Source: Butyricicoccus pullicaecorum (lineage in GTDB: Bacteria; Bacillota; Clostridia; Oscillospirales; Butyricicoccaceae). From it: DNA of 64,000 nucleotides. Positions 43,041 to 52,723 of this stretch are shown piece after piece (within the stretch, counting starts at the first letter, position 1; each line of letters starts with the position of its first letter). The notes under the pieces are model-generated. The model saw only the letters and a list, made by a program, of their open reading frames with translations, had not been told where the DNA came from and did not search any database. Where the stretch lies: NCBI GenBank assembly GCA_018366195.1, contig JAGZIN010000009.1:13062-77061 (forward strand), read 5' to 3'. Position numbers and translations under genes: made by a program.

Positions 43041-45119
43041 TTATTTTAAGCGGAAATGGCTAACCATCTCTCTCAAGATATGTGACTGACCGGAAAGCTC
43101 CTTACTTGCAGCCGCACTCTCCTCTGCGGTTGCTGCATTGGTCTGCACAACGCTTGAAATCTGATCCACGCCAGCCGCAACTTGGTCAAGCTGCTCTGAC
43201 AATGCCTGATAGGAATGTGCGATATCCTCCACAGAATGTACCACCGCCTCTGTTTTCGCAGCAGCAGCACCCAATGTCGCAGCCGTTGTATCCGCAATTT
43301 CATGACCATGCCCAACCGCTTCTACTGTGCTTTCAATCAGAGCGGTTGTATTCTTGACCGCCTCTGACGTGATTGCCGCAAGCGAACGTACCTCATCAGC
43401 CACCACAGTAAAGCCCTTGCCTGCTGTACCCGCACGCGCAGCCTCAACTGCGGCATTGAGTGCCAAAATATTGGTCTGGAATGCAATGTCTTCGATATTC
43501 TTAATGATTTTATGAATCTGCTGAGACTTTTCGGAGATATCTGCCATGGCTTCGAGCATCTGCCCCATTTCCTGATTGCTCTGCTCGATTTCCTCACTAA
43601 TCACACCCAGATTCTGGCAAACGATACCCGCCTGTTCTGAGCCATCTGATGACTGTTTTGACAAATCCATAATACTTGCAGACAGTTCCTGCACAGAGCT
43701 TGCCTGTTCGGTTGCTCCCTGTGCAAGGCTTTGTGCGCCAATTGAAATCTGATCGGCACCACTATCCACCTGATCTGCCGACTGCGTAATACCCGAAATC
43801 GTTTCTGCGAGTGCACTGCGAATGGATTCCAAGCCATTCTTGACACGGGAAAAATCGCCCTTATATTCCTGCTTGAGTGTAAACACAAGGTCTCCTCGTC
43901 CCATTTGGTCAAGTGTTGCTGTGATTTCATCAATATAAATAATGTAAGTTTTCAGTCGATTGACCAGATTTTGAATGTGCACTGCCAGCTGACCGACCTC
44001 ATCACTGCTATGGATATCTACGTTCTGTTCAATATTCCCCAAAGACAGCTGCTCAGCCACTCCAGCCAGCTTCTTGATTGGCTTTGTAATGCGAAAGGAA
44101 ACCACCAGAATCACAAATACCAATACCAAAATGCAGACAGCAAACCCACATAGAATCATCGAGACGGTACGTTCAATAATGGACAGATATTCCACCTCGG
44201 GCAGCACGCCCAATGCCATATATCCGAGATCTTCCATGTACTGCGTGCTTCCATAGAACGACTGTCCTGCACGGGTATACTGCTCACTGCGCACACTTTG
44301 ATTGTTCTGGATAATGCGGAGCATATTGTCCGAATAATCAACCTGACTGAAATTCTTCCCCTGCAGCGCATGCTCTGGGTGATATACAATATTGTTATCC
44401 CTATCATATATGGTGATGTATCCCACATCACCAATCTTAAATGTATTGAGCTGTTCATTGAGCTTTTCCAGTGAAATATCCATTCCCAACATTCCAACCA
44501 TGCTCTGATTCGAGTAGATGGGGGCTGCAATGGTAACCGTCAGCTTTCCAGTTGTCACGTCCTGATAGGTTCCAGTCGCGATGACCTCCTGCTTTTCCAT
44601 CACCATTTGATACCAGATGCGGCTTGTTACATCAAACTCCGGAGGTCCAATCTCACTGCCGTCCTCCTGAATATCAATCCCGGTATCCTTGTCCAGCAGG
44701 TAAACCGACATCACACTGTCACTTTCCAGCATTTTGATTTTTCGCAGGGCGCTTCCAATCTGCTGATTGACCTTTGCAACCTCAGCGGCACGATTGACCG
44801 ATGCAGCCGCGTCATGACGCTTTGCAATCAGTTCTGCCAAATCACCGGACGCTGTCAGCGCATGTGCCATTCCCATATAATGTCCAAAATAGCCTTCTAC
44901 TGCTGCTGCCGCAGTTTTTGTTTCTGCAATCAGGTTATTCTCGACCAAAGTCTCAACCGTTCCCGCCGCCTGCTTTCCCAAAATCATGCCCAGTACCATC
45001 AGGATAATCACCAACGGTACCATAACGGCGGTCATAAGCTTGTGAGTCAAACCAAATCGTATTTTTCTTTTTCGCTTTTCGCCTTGCCTGCTGGCTTTCT
45101 TTTTTTGAATATACTCCAC
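43041..45119 (-). CDS. Methyl-accepting chemotaxis protein, dCache type (fourth receptor)
   Basis: 692 residues. It begins with GTG and a very basic cytoplasmic stretch (KKKASRQGEKRKRKI), TM1 at about 28-50, dCache sensor at about 55-320 (PPEFDVTSRIWYQMVMEK, YITIYDRDNNIVYHPEHAL), TM2 at about 325-347, HAMP, and signalling domain with EDIAFQTNILALNAAVEAAR. It is a paralogue of the third receptor, with the sensor domains more diverged than the signalling part. The ribosome site is weak (AAGAG). A broken lacI-type gene lies immediately upstream. Confidence 0.9.
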   Translation of the reverse strand: MEYIQKKKASRQGEKRKRKIRFGLTHKLMTAVMVPLVIILMVLGMILGKQAAGTVETLVENNLIAETKTAAAAVEGYFGHYMGMAHALTASGDLAELIAKRHDAAASVNRAAEVAKVNQQIGSALRKIKMLESDSVMSVYLLDKDTGIDIQEDGSEIGPPEFDVTSRIWYQMVMEKQEVIATGTYQDVTTGKLTVTIAAPIYSNQSMVGMLGMDISLEKLNEQLNTFKIGDVGYITIYDRDNNIVYHPEHALQGKNFSQVDYSDNMLRIIQNNQSVRSEQYTRAGQSFYGSTQYMEDLGYMALGVLPEVEYLSIIERTVSMILCGFAVCILVLVFVILVVSFRITKPIKKLAGVAEQLSLGNIEQNVDIHSSDEVGQLAVHIQNLVNRLKTYIIYIDEITATLDQMGRGDLVFTLKQEYKGDFSRVKNGLESIRSALAETISGITQSADQVDSGADQISIGAQSLAQGATEQASSVQELSASIMDLSKQSSDGSEQAGIVCQNLGVISEEIEQSNQEMGQMLEAMADISEKSQQIHKIIKNIEDIAFQTNILALNAAVEAARAGTAGKGFTVVADEVRSLAAITSEAVKNTTALIESTVEAVGHGHEIADTTAATLGAAAAKTEAVVHSVEDIAHSYQALSEQLDQVAAGVDQISSVVQTNAATAEESAAASKELSGQSHILREMVSHFRLK

Positions 45120-45224
45120 GATTTACACGCTCTTTTCTTCAAATTTTTAGTTGGCATCTGCGCATAATGTGCAGGCTGCAAACACATCATATATCGTTTC
45201 GCATCTCTCCATAATTGCTTTTGT

Positions 45225-45934
45225 CTACTGTTGAACCGCTTCTATTGCCCTGCAGCTTGCTCGTTCTGCAATCTTACAGGTCAATGTCAGCGTCAATACA
45301 TCATGAGCACCTTGCATATTTGTCAGACAGTCCAATGTTTTTCGCGCAATCTGCTCAAATGGCTGCTGTACCGTAGTCAGCGGTGGATACAGATAATTTG
45401 CCATGGCGCTCCCATCAAATCCCAAAACAGAAATGTCCTCCGGAACGCGCTTTCCCATTTCACGCAGACATGTCATCGCACCCGCAGCCAAATCATCATT
45501 GAATGCAAAAACCGCTGTCCATCGGACAGCCCGCCGCATACAACCACGGGAAGATTGCGATGACTCAGCGCCGAGGATATGTCACCGTCTCCTGCATCAA
45601 AATCACACCCATTGGCTCACAAGATGCAATCAGCAAAATCATATCCTGTGGTTTTTCACGATTTGCAGGCACAATCAGCAATTGCTTTCCGAGCTGCATT
45701 GCATCACGACGCAGATGCTCCATCATGTCCTGCAAAACACATTGTCCAAAATCCGGCAAAATCACGATGATGAGCGGACTTGTTTTTCTCCTGCCGCGAA
45801 ACGATTCCGGCGGTGCATAGCCCGTTTCCTCTGCCACCTGCTCAATGCGCAGACGAACCGCCTCGACCTGTAAAAAATCGAGAAGCAGTTGCCGGCGATA
45901 CCCCGCACAATTTTGCAAATTCACGTATTGTCAT
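45225..45934 (-). pseudogene. LacI-family transcriptional regulator, frameshifted and deleted
   Basis: The ATG at 45934 opens a LacI helix-turn-helix (TIREFAKLCGVSPATASRFF). The frame shifts near 45870, after FFTGRG, and continues as VRLRIEQVAEETGYAPPESF and the first sugar-binding subdomain (LIIVILPDFGQCVLQ). It shifts again near 45570, where another frame gives LSHRNLPVVVCGG. The last part (VFAFNDDLAAGAM, ISVLGFDGS) is in the frame ending at 45225. Only about 235 codons remain where the family needs about 330, so the middle of the effector domain is also lost. Confidence 0.8.
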
Positions 45935-47074
45935 GTCTATTACCCGATTTCTCTTGATAGAACCCCTTTCAGTCCCCCTTCCGGAACAGCAATGCTGCCC
46001 GATTTTACAAACTGTTTTTCAAGCAACAGCAGCGGGGCTTAGAGCAATACTGCGCACATGATTTCTCAATTCAGTACACAGGCAGTCTTGACCCAGACAG
46101 AATCCTTTAAGCGCCGAAACCCATCGCCTCTCACGCATCTCTGGTCTGCATCATTTTTTCCTGCGCACCGCAACCCCGAAAAAGCAGATACTCTTCTTCA
46201 ACCTCTTTTCAAACTCTCATACGCTTTCATCTGAGATATATTTTTCTACACTTGCAGCCTGATGTAAAGCACATCTAAAAAATACAGATATCTCGTGCAT
46301 ATCCCCCCAGTTATCTCGTTCCAACTCTAATTTGTTTCCGAAACATCATCAATCCAGCTTTGTCAAACAAGCCAACAGCTTATCGAGAAATCCGATTGCA
46401 TCATGTTTCTTTTTGTTTCTGTGTTTTTCAGAGACAGCATTGAAAGTTTACCCTGTTTTTTCGGCTTTGCTTTTTGATTATACCATATTTTACTATTTTC
46501 CGCAAAATGATGCAGCATTTTATTTTTCTCTTATCTTTCCAGCTGTTTCTGCTTCTCACTTTCTTTATCAGGAATCCATTGCAACGAATCTCGAAAAAAC
46601 AGCGAATCAAATCTTTTTTCGCGATATCCGCAAGAAATTTTTTTGATTCTCGCAAATGCTGCTCCAAAAAATAAAAAAATCTATCTGCTGCCTCAAAAAA
46701 AGAACATCTGTCTGAGTACAGACGAATCTCCCCATTCAAAATCCCTTGTCCGCTTGCAGCGGTGTCGCTTCGAAACGCAATCCGCCTCCTTTTCTGCCTT
46801 CATTGCTCTGTATCATCGGCGAACAGCTCATAAATTTTTTACCATGTCTTCTGTATTTCATCAAATTGTTGTGCTCTGTAAAAAAACTTTCCATCTCCTT
46901 GAACTGCTTGGCGTGTTTTCCCCAGCAGATACCATGCAACGGATTGCTTTTTCCTTCTATATGCTTCCGTTCTGACATTCCCAAACTGCACAACAAAAAA
47001 TGGATTGTGTGTTCTGCCATTTTGAAATGACAAAAAGCCTGCCCATTCTTTTTTGTTTCCCGAAACATTTTCTT
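45935..47074. other. 1.1 kb stretch without a supported gene
   Basis: It is AT-rich with T-rich tracts on the plus strand. The longest frames (up to about 119 codons) have no ribosome site, no recognisable motif and skewed composition. I saw no tRNA, rnpB, ssrA, ffs or 6S RNA signature. It may be decayed sequence linked to the neighbouring lacI pseudogene. Confidence 0.55.
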
Positions 47075-47108
47075 GGAAAAGAAAAGCATGTTCAAAGAAC
47101 ATGCTTTT
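47075..47108 (-). terminator. Terminator of the glycosyltransferase gene
   Basis: AAAAGCATGTTC / GAACATGCTTTT stem (12 bp, 3-base loop) followed by CTTTTCC on the minus strand, eight bases after the stop codon. Confidence 0.8.
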
Positions 47109-47115
47109 GGTCTTG

Positions 47116-48366
47116 TTATTTTTGTAATTCAGTTAACCGTATCCGGCAGGTATGTGGAATGACCTTCCACTCAGTCTGTGGCTTGAACAGCATTGCTGTA
47201 TTGATTGGAATCCAGCTCATCACAAACAACCAGTAACCCAATACGCCTTTTGCCATTGCAAGCAATGGCTTATGTTCCAAGAGAATCACCGCCACAGCGA
47301 GCACAACCGTGCCAACAAAGGATATGGCAGCAGATAAGAGCGGCTGATATAAAATTTCACTATATGGTGCGAGGTCAAAATGCACCTGTAAGACACATAA
47401 AAATCCGGATAATATCACAGAAATAATATAAAATACCTGAAGGAGTGGTGCAAAGAGAAACAACAGCTGGTCGAGCCGTGCATGCAGGTCATGCTGTCCG
47501 CGGCTTTTCTGCCGCAGCAGCTGTGGTGCATAGACTCTAAGACACTGATAAAGCCCCACAGTCCACCGGCATCTTTGATGCCATGACTGCATGAAGGTAA
47601 GCGGCTGTTCATCATAAGTCTTGGCATCAGGCACCCATGCAACCCGCTCACCGGACAAGATACACTGTGTCGTAAACTCGATATCCTCTGTCATGGTTAC
47701 TGTATTCCAGCCGTTATGCCGTCTGAGCCAATCCATAGACACCATAAATCCACTGCCATTGACCACGGCAGACAAACCCACGCGCGCACGTGTGTGGCTG
47801 AACATACGATTGACCATCCAGTAATAGATAGAGTAACAGGAGGAAATCATGGTATCAGTCGGATTCTTACTATCTCGGTATCCCTGCCCTGCAACAGCCC
47901 CTTCACACCATGCGTTGTTCATCGCGCTCAGAAATCCGGCATCGACCACATTATCTGCATCAAATACACAGACTGCGTCATAACGATTTTGACGCATTAG
48001 TATGGCAATGATTTGTTTGAGGGCATCTCCCTTTGTGCGTACCGGCGCGGCACATTCCATGACAAGCGCTCCCGCACGGTGCGCTTCTCCCGCCGTGTCA
48101 TCTGTGCAGTTGTTGGGAATGACAATCACGTCAAATTTATCCCGCGGATATGCCTGTCCCATTAAACTTTCTACCAGATTTCCAATCACAGCCTGCTCGT
48201 TCCGTGCCGCAACCAAAACCGCAAAGCGACAGCGCGGTTCATGGACGTTCCATTTTTGCGCCGCACGCACTGCCTGCGGCAGATATAATGCAAAGTACAC
48301 AAGGTATAACACCGATATCGCACTCATCAAAAAAACAGCCGCCTTGAGCCATGGGATCGCAAACAT
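47116..48366 (-). CDS. Membrane-bound family 2 glycosyltransferase
   Basis: About 416 residues. One N-terminal TM helix (5-30), a GT-A domain with AVLVAARNEQAVIGNLVESL, IPNNCTDDT and the D-x-D equivalent VFDADN, acceptor-site TEDIEF, and the processive-type QRCRW motif. Three C-terminal TM helices follow. This layout resembles IcaA/PgaC-like polysaccharide synthases, though the lone gene gives no clue to the product. The ATG at 48366 has a GGAGGGG site. The promoter is at 48423-48451. Confidence 0.85.
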   Translation of the reverse strand: MFAIPWLKAAVFLMSAISVLYLVYFALYLPQAVRAAQKWNVHEPRCRFAVLVAARNEQAVIGNLVESLMGQAYPRDKFDVIVIPNNCTDDTAGEAHRAGALVMECAAPVRTKGDALKQIIAILMRQNRYDAVCVFDADNVVDAGFLSAMNNAWCEGAVAGQGYRDSKNPTDTMISSCYSIYYWMVNRMFSHTRARVGLSAVVNGSGFMVSMDWLRRHNGWNTVTMTEDIEFTTQCILSGERVAWVPDAKTYDEQPLTFMQSWHQRCRWTVGLYQCLRVYAPQLLRQKSRGQHDLHARLDQLLFLFAPLLQVFYIISVILSGFLCVLQVHFDLAPYSEILYQPLLSAAISFVGTVVLAVAVILLEHKPLLAMAKGVLGYWLFVMSWIPINTAMLFKPQTEWKVIPHTCRIRLTELQK

Positions 48367-48422
48367 CAAAGACCCCTCCTTCTTTCTGAAATTCAAACTG
48401 TATTATTTGTATTAGTACACTT

Positions 48423-48451
48423 AAATTACCATACCTGCTCCCCCCTGTCAA
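48423..48451 (-). promoter_or_regulatory. Promoter of the glycosyltransferase gene
   Basis: On the minus strand TTGACA (48446-48451) and TAATTT (48423-48428) are 17 bases apart. Confidence 0.55.
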
Positions 48452-48596
48452 TGCTCTTAATCAAATCTTAAAAAAATCGTAATCAATTTGTAAGAAATAT
48501 CTGGATTCCTGCTGTATTCCGTCCGCTTTTCCAGAGAAGCTGCACTTTGTACCAGAATATCGTGCTGTAAATCCAGCGAATATTTATATTTGTGCC

Positions 48597-48625
48597 TTGT
48601 ATAACGCCGGTGACTTTGTTACAAT
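48597..48625 (+). promoter_or_regulatory. Promoter of the cyclophilin gene
   Basis: TTGTAT (48597-48602) and TACAAT (48620-48625) are 17 bases apart. Confidence 0.6.
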
Positions 48626-48685
48626 AAGAATACATGAAATCCATGCAAATACACGCAATCCAAAAGAATGGAGTGTTTTAATTCA

Positions 48686-49204
48686 ATGAAAAATCCAATC
48701 GTAACGATTGAAATGGAATCCGGCTCAAAAATCGAGCTTGAGCTGTATCCGGAAATCGCACCAAACACGGTGCGCAACTTTATCCATCTGGCACAGCAGG
48801 GCTTCTACAACGGTACCATCTTCCACCGTGTCATTCCGGGATTTATGATTCAGGGCGGTGACCCAGACGGCACCGGCATGGGCGGTCCGGATTACTGTAT
48901 CCGCGGAGAGTTCACCGCAAACGGTTTCCAAAATGATTTGATACACAGCCGCGGTGTCATTTCTATGGCACGCACGATGGACCCGAACTCTGCTGGCTCT
49001 CAGTTCTTTATTATGACCACAGACTCCCCCCACCTCGACGGACAGTATGCCGCTTTTGGCATGGTTACTTCTGGTATGGAAACCGCAGATGAAATCGTAA
49101 ATACACCTCGAGACTGGCATGACCGTCCGCGTGCGGATCAAAAGATGGTTTCTGTCACAGTCGAAACCTTTGGCGAAACCTATGACGCACCCGAAACAAT
49201 CTAA
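48686..49204 (+). CDS. Cyclophilin-type peptidyl-prolyl cis-trans isomerase
   Basis: About 172 residues, cytoplasmic (no signal peptide). Catalytic and binding motifs are FHRVIPGFMIQGGDP, SRGVISMART and SAGSQFFI, with HLDGQYAAFGMV. The start chosen (MKNPIVTIEM) has a GGAG site 12 bases upstream; an ATG six codons earlier has none. The next gene begins 34 bases after its stop. Confidence 0.93.
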   Translation: MKNPIVTIEMESGSKIELELYPEIAPNTVRNFIHLAQQGFYNGTIFHRVIPGFMIQGGDPDGTGMGGPDYCIRGEFTANGFQNDLIHSRGVISMARTMDPNSAGSQFFIMTTDSPHLDGQYAAFGMVTSGMETADEIVNTPRDWHDRPRADQKMVSVTVETFGETYDAPETI

Positions 49205-49238
49205 TCCGCATTCACTTTACCTGATGGGAGGGAGCGCA

Positions 49239-49943
49239 ATGCGCTATTCCAACCGAACTTCCTTGATTCTTTCCACCCCAGGAACGATGGGGCAGTCCCC
49301 TTGCAGCTTGGAATCCATTATGGCGGGTCATTGCGCCGGTGCACACGGCTGTATCCTGCCAGTTGACACGACACAAGACGATATCACCATTCTCTGCGAA
49401 TCGGGCAGCTATCAGATTGCAGGCGAAACCTTATCGGTGCATGATAACAGCTTCGAAACGCTCCGCGCTGCCTATCCCAAAATCGTTTCCTTTGGACAGG
49501 CGCTTGAGCTTGTGCGCTCCTACTCCGGAAAATTGGGTATCGAGCTGCATCAGCCACTCACTGCCGCGCAGGTGCGCATTTCTCTCAAATATTCCGAATA
49601 TCTGGAAAATGCGTATCTCTGCGGGCTGCAGCCGCAGCAGGCTGCTGCGCTCGCGGCACAGTACCCAGATTTACAAGTCATGGTCGATTTGCCGCTTTCA
49701 CCAGAAGACCCTGTTACCTTTGTGCGCGGCGCACAAAGACTTGGTTTATTTGGACTGCGTGCAGCACCCGAGCTTCTGAGTGAAACGCTGTGTGCAGAAG
49801 CACTGCGCTGCGGATTGTTCCTTGCCTCTACCGAGACGGACGATCCCGAAATCCTGCATTCTTTGGTCGCCCGCGGTGTCAATTTTATTGAAACCAGCCG
49901 CCCCGACCTCGCACTTTCCGGTCAGCCTGTTCAACAGGCATAG
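49239..49943 (+). CDS. Degenerate glycerophosphodiester phosphodiesterase-like protein
   Basis: About 234 residues. The overall pattern follows the GDPD barrel (SLESIMAGHCAGAHGCILPVDTTQDD in place of the usual ENT..GAD-x-IE-x-D..T-x-D, a lone HDNSFETLR, and the closing GVNFIETSRPDLA). However, the N-terminal His-Arg-Gly is replaced by TPGTMG, the E-x-D pair by ILPVD, and the catalytic His by Cys or Gly. Hydrolysis by the normal mechanism seems impossible. The start at 49239 has a GGAGGGAG site. It has its own terminator. The role is unknown. Confidence 0.6.
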   Translation: MRYSNRTSLILSTPGTMGQSPCSLESIMAGHCAGAHGCILPVDTTQDDITILCESGSYQIAGETLSVHDNSFETLRAAYPKIVSFGQALELVRSYSGKLGIELHQPLTAAQVRISLKYSEYLENAYLCGLQPQQAAALAAQYPDLQVMVDLPLSPEDPVTFVRGAQRLGLFGLRAAPELLSETLCAEALRCGLFLASTETDDPEILHSLVARGVNFIETSRPDLALSGQPVQQA

Positions 49944-49958
49944 CTGACCATTTTTTCT

Positions 49959-49979
49959 GGGGCCTCTGGCCCCTTTTTC
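49959..49979 (+). terminator. Terminator of the GDPD-like gene
   Basis: GGGGCC-TCT-GGCCCC followed by TTTTTCTTTC. Confidence 0.85.
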
Positions 49980-50008
49980 TTTCATCATTTCTTTGGAGGG
50001 AATGTTCT

Positions 50009-51892
50009 TTGGCTGACATTACCATACAAAATTTAACAAAATATTACGGAGACCGGCTCATTTTGTCAAACATCAGCTTTGACATTCAGCCGGGAGAAAA
50101 GGTGGCAATCTTGGGACCGAATGGTGCCGGAAAAACCACGCTTCTCCATATCATCGCAGGGCGTCTGCCTTACGACAACGGGCACGTTTCCATCGGCGCT
50201 GACCGCACGGTTGGTGTCATCGATCAGATGCCCCATTATGATGCCTCTGCCACGGTTGAAGATGTCCTGCACACTGCCTTTTCCCATGCACAGGCAGTCC
50301 GCGCTGAAATGGACGCGCTTGCAGTGCAGATGGCAGAACACCCAGATGACGCTCTTTTGCTGCGCCGTTATGGCACATTGCAGCAAAAGCTAGATGCGCT
50401 CGGAGGATATGACCATGATTTTGAGATAGACAAGGTCTGTAATGGTCTGGATATTCCGACAGCCCAACGAGCCCAGCCCTTTTCCCAACTGTCCGGTGGC
50501 GAGAAAACAAGAGTCAATCTTGCACGTATCATCTTGGAGCAAACCGATATCCTGCTGCTTGATGAGCCAACCAACCATCTGGACTTAGATGCGGTTCGCT
50601 GGCTGGGTGATTATCTGGAAACCTACACGGGTACCGTTGTCACCGTTTCTCATGACCGATATTTTCTGGACCAATGCTGTGACCGAATCATTGAAATACA
50701 AGATACCGTCTGTGACTTTTACGCAGGCTCCTATTCCTTCTATGCAGAGGAACGGGAGCGCCGCTATGCACAGCGGCTTGCGGAGCATGAAAATCAAATG
50801 GCGGAACGCAAGCGGCTGGAAGCGACTGCACGAAAAATGCACGAACACGGCACAGAAAAACTTGCAAAGCGGGCAGCCTCTATCGAAAAACGCATTGCAC
50901 GCATGAAGGTAACGGACCGCCCCAAAAAGCAGGGCAGTCTGTCGGTATCCTTTGGCGACCCCAACTATGAAACAGAAGATGTGCTCAAGGTTCGTGGTAT
51001 TACAAAAAGTTTTGAAGATAGGATAATATTACAAGATGTAACATTCAATGTTCGAAACGGAGAACGTGTTGCCATTCTTGGTGACAACGGCGCAGGAAAA
51101 ACAACCCTTCTGCGTATTTTGTTAGGAGAAGAAACACCAGACAATGGCGTGGTGAAAAAAGGGCAGGGCTTGCGTCCCGCTTATCTTCCGCAGCAGGTGC
51201 ACTTTGCAAATGAGGGACGTAATCTCATTGATACCCTGATTTATGATAAAAATGTAACCATGCAGACTGCACGCAATCGTTTGGGTGCATTCCGCTTTTC
51301 AGGTGAAGATCAACTCAAAACCGTTCGCATGCTTTCCGGCGGTGAAAAGAGCCGCTTGAGACTTTGTGAACTGATGTATGACCCGCTCAATATGCTGATA
51401 TTGGACGAGCCTACCAACCACTTAGACCTGATGAGCCGTGAATGGATTGAAGAAGCGGTGGAAGCGTTTACCGGGACACTGCTGTTTGTCAGCCACGACC
51501 GTTATTTTGTTTCGCGCTTTGCAACTCGTATCATTTATCTGGAAAATGGTACCTATACGGATTTTACAGGCGATTATGAGGCGTTTTTAAGCTATCGTGA
51601 GCGGCAAAAGGCGGCAAACGCTGTCCCCAAGACAGAAGCCGCACCTGCTCCGGCTAAGCCGGAAAAGGCAAAGCCCAAGGGCGGCACCAAAAATATTGCC
51701 AAAAAAGTTGCCGTTTTAGAGCGTGAAATTGCCCAGCTGGAGGAACATCTGACCGCACTGGATACCGAAATGGCTGCATGCGGCGCAGATGCCGGACGGC
51801 TCATGGAACTTATGCACACACGCGAACAAACAGAATCCGATTTAATCGAGAAAATGGCACAGTGGGAAACACTCGCCGAACAAATCGAATGA
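50009..51892 (+). CDS. ABC-F family ATPase
   Basis: 627 residues, two ABC domains without membrane parts. Walker A motifs are GPNGAGKTT and GDNGAGKTT, signatures LSGGEKTRVNLA and LSGGEKSRLRL, Walker B LDEPTNHLDL twice. The ABC-F linker with Arg/Lys-rich helices lies at about 245-305, and a C-terminal coiled coil at about 560-627 follows a Lys/Pro/Ala-rich hinge. Such proteins act on the ribosome. It resembles the housekeeping YdiF/Uup group more than antibiotic-resistance members, but I cannot separate them by eye. It starts with TTG after a GGAGGG site. Confidence 0.9.
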   Translation: MADITIQNLTKYYGDRLILSNISFDIQPGEKVAILGPNGAGKTTLLHIIAGRLPYDNGHVSIGADRTVGVIDQMPHYDASATVEDVLHTAFSHAQAVRAEMDALAVQMAEHPDDALLLRRYGTLQQKLDALGGYDHDFEIDKVCNGLDIPTAQRAQPFSQLSGGEKTRVNLARIILEQTDILLLDEPTNHLDLDAVRWLGDYLETYTGTVVTVSHDRYFLDQCCDRIIEIQDTVCDFYAGSYSFYAEERERRYAQRLAEHENQMAERKRLEATARKMHEHGTEKLAKRAASIEKRIARMKVTDRPKKQGSLSVSFGDPNYETEDVLKVRGITKSFEDRIILQDVTFNVRNGERVAILGDNGAGKTTLLRILLGEETPDNGVVKKGQGLRPAYLPQQVHFANEGRNLIDTLIYDKNVTMQTARNRLGAFRFSGEDQLKTVRMLSGGEKSRLRLCELMYDPLNMLILDEPTNHLDLMSREWIEEAVEAFTGTLLFVSHDRYFVSRFATRIIYLENGTYTDFTGDYEAFLSYRERQKAANAVPKTEAAPAPAKPEKAKPKGGTKNIAKKVAVLEREIAQLEEHLTALDTEMAACGADAGRLMELMHTREQTESDLIEKMAQWETLAEQIE

Positions 51893-51946
51893 TACGCTTT
51901 TGATAAAGCGTACAGGCTTTCTGTCGTTCCCTCAAGAGGACTTATT

Positions 51947-52705
51947 ATGTTTGCAAAATGGAAATTTTGGCTGACCTTGGCGTTTGTATTTTTTATTTTT
52001 GGGATATTCTTTTTACCCTTTTCTCCGGTTCGTTTCGGCGGGTTCTTTTTAGGTGCTTTGGGCTTCTGCTGTGCGATGGAGGCGTTCTTTGTCGCAAAGG
52101 AACGGGTATCTCCCACTGCACACAAAATTGCGCAGGCGGGACGAATTCTGTTTGCTCTATTCTGTGTGTCTTTTATCGGGATTCAAGCCCTGATTATTGC
52201 AGGGCAAACCTCTGACCCCGAAGCCGAGGACGCACAATATGTGCTGGTACTGGGTGCGCATATTTTACAGAATCGCCCCTCTGATGCACTGATTGAGCGC
52301 TGTAAAACTGCCGCAGACTATTTGAATACCTACCCAAATGCAACTGCAATCCTATGTGGCGGACAAGGCACCAACGAGCCGATGCCCGAATCCCACATGA
52401 TGCGCAAGTACATGATTGAAACCTTACAGGTAGACTCCAACCGTTTGCTGGTCGAGGACACTTCCCGCAACACCATTCAAAACATACAAAACGCCAAAAA
52501 ACTGTATCATCTTCAGGATTATCGCTGCGCTGTTCTTTCCAGTGACTTTCATCTGGCACGTGCCAGACGGCTCATGGAACAGGCTGGGCTGGAACCTTAC
52601 GGCATCTCCGCGCCTATGCCCGATGTACCGTTGATTGAAGCGGCTTCCCACATGCGGGAATACTGCTCTACACTGGGTCTTTTATTGACAGGCAGATATT
52701 TTTGA
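51947..52705 (+). CDS. YdcF/SanA-like DUF218 membrane protein
   Basis: 252 residues. Three hydrophobic segments in the first 85 residues are followed by a DUF218 domain: YVLVLGAHILQNRPSDALIERCKTAADYL, ATAILCGGQGTNEPMPES, VEDTSRNTIQNIQNA and AVLSSDFHLARARRLMEQAG. The family is linked to envelope integrity and vancomycin tolerance in E. coli (SanA, ElyC); the reaction is unknown. RBS AGAGGA. prfA follows after 18 bases. Confidence 0.85.
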   Translation: MFAKWKFWLTLAFVFFIFGIFFLPFSPVRFGGFFLGALGFCCAMEAFFVAKERVSPTAHKIAQAGRILFALFCVSFIGIQALIIAGQTSDPEAEDAQYVLVLGAHILQNRPSDALIERCKTAADYLNTYPNATAILCGGQGTNEPMPESHMMRKYMIETLQVDSNRLLVEDTSRNTIQNIQNAKKLYHLQDYRCAVLSSDFHLARARRLMEQAGLEPYGISAPMPDVPLIEAASHMREYCSTLGLLLTGRYF

Positions 52706-52723
52706 TATAAAACGAGGTAAACT

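Noticed and set aside
46332..47095. Small open frames of 80-120 codons on both strands
   Set aside because: No ribosome sites, no motifs, and composition follows the local T-rich tracts.
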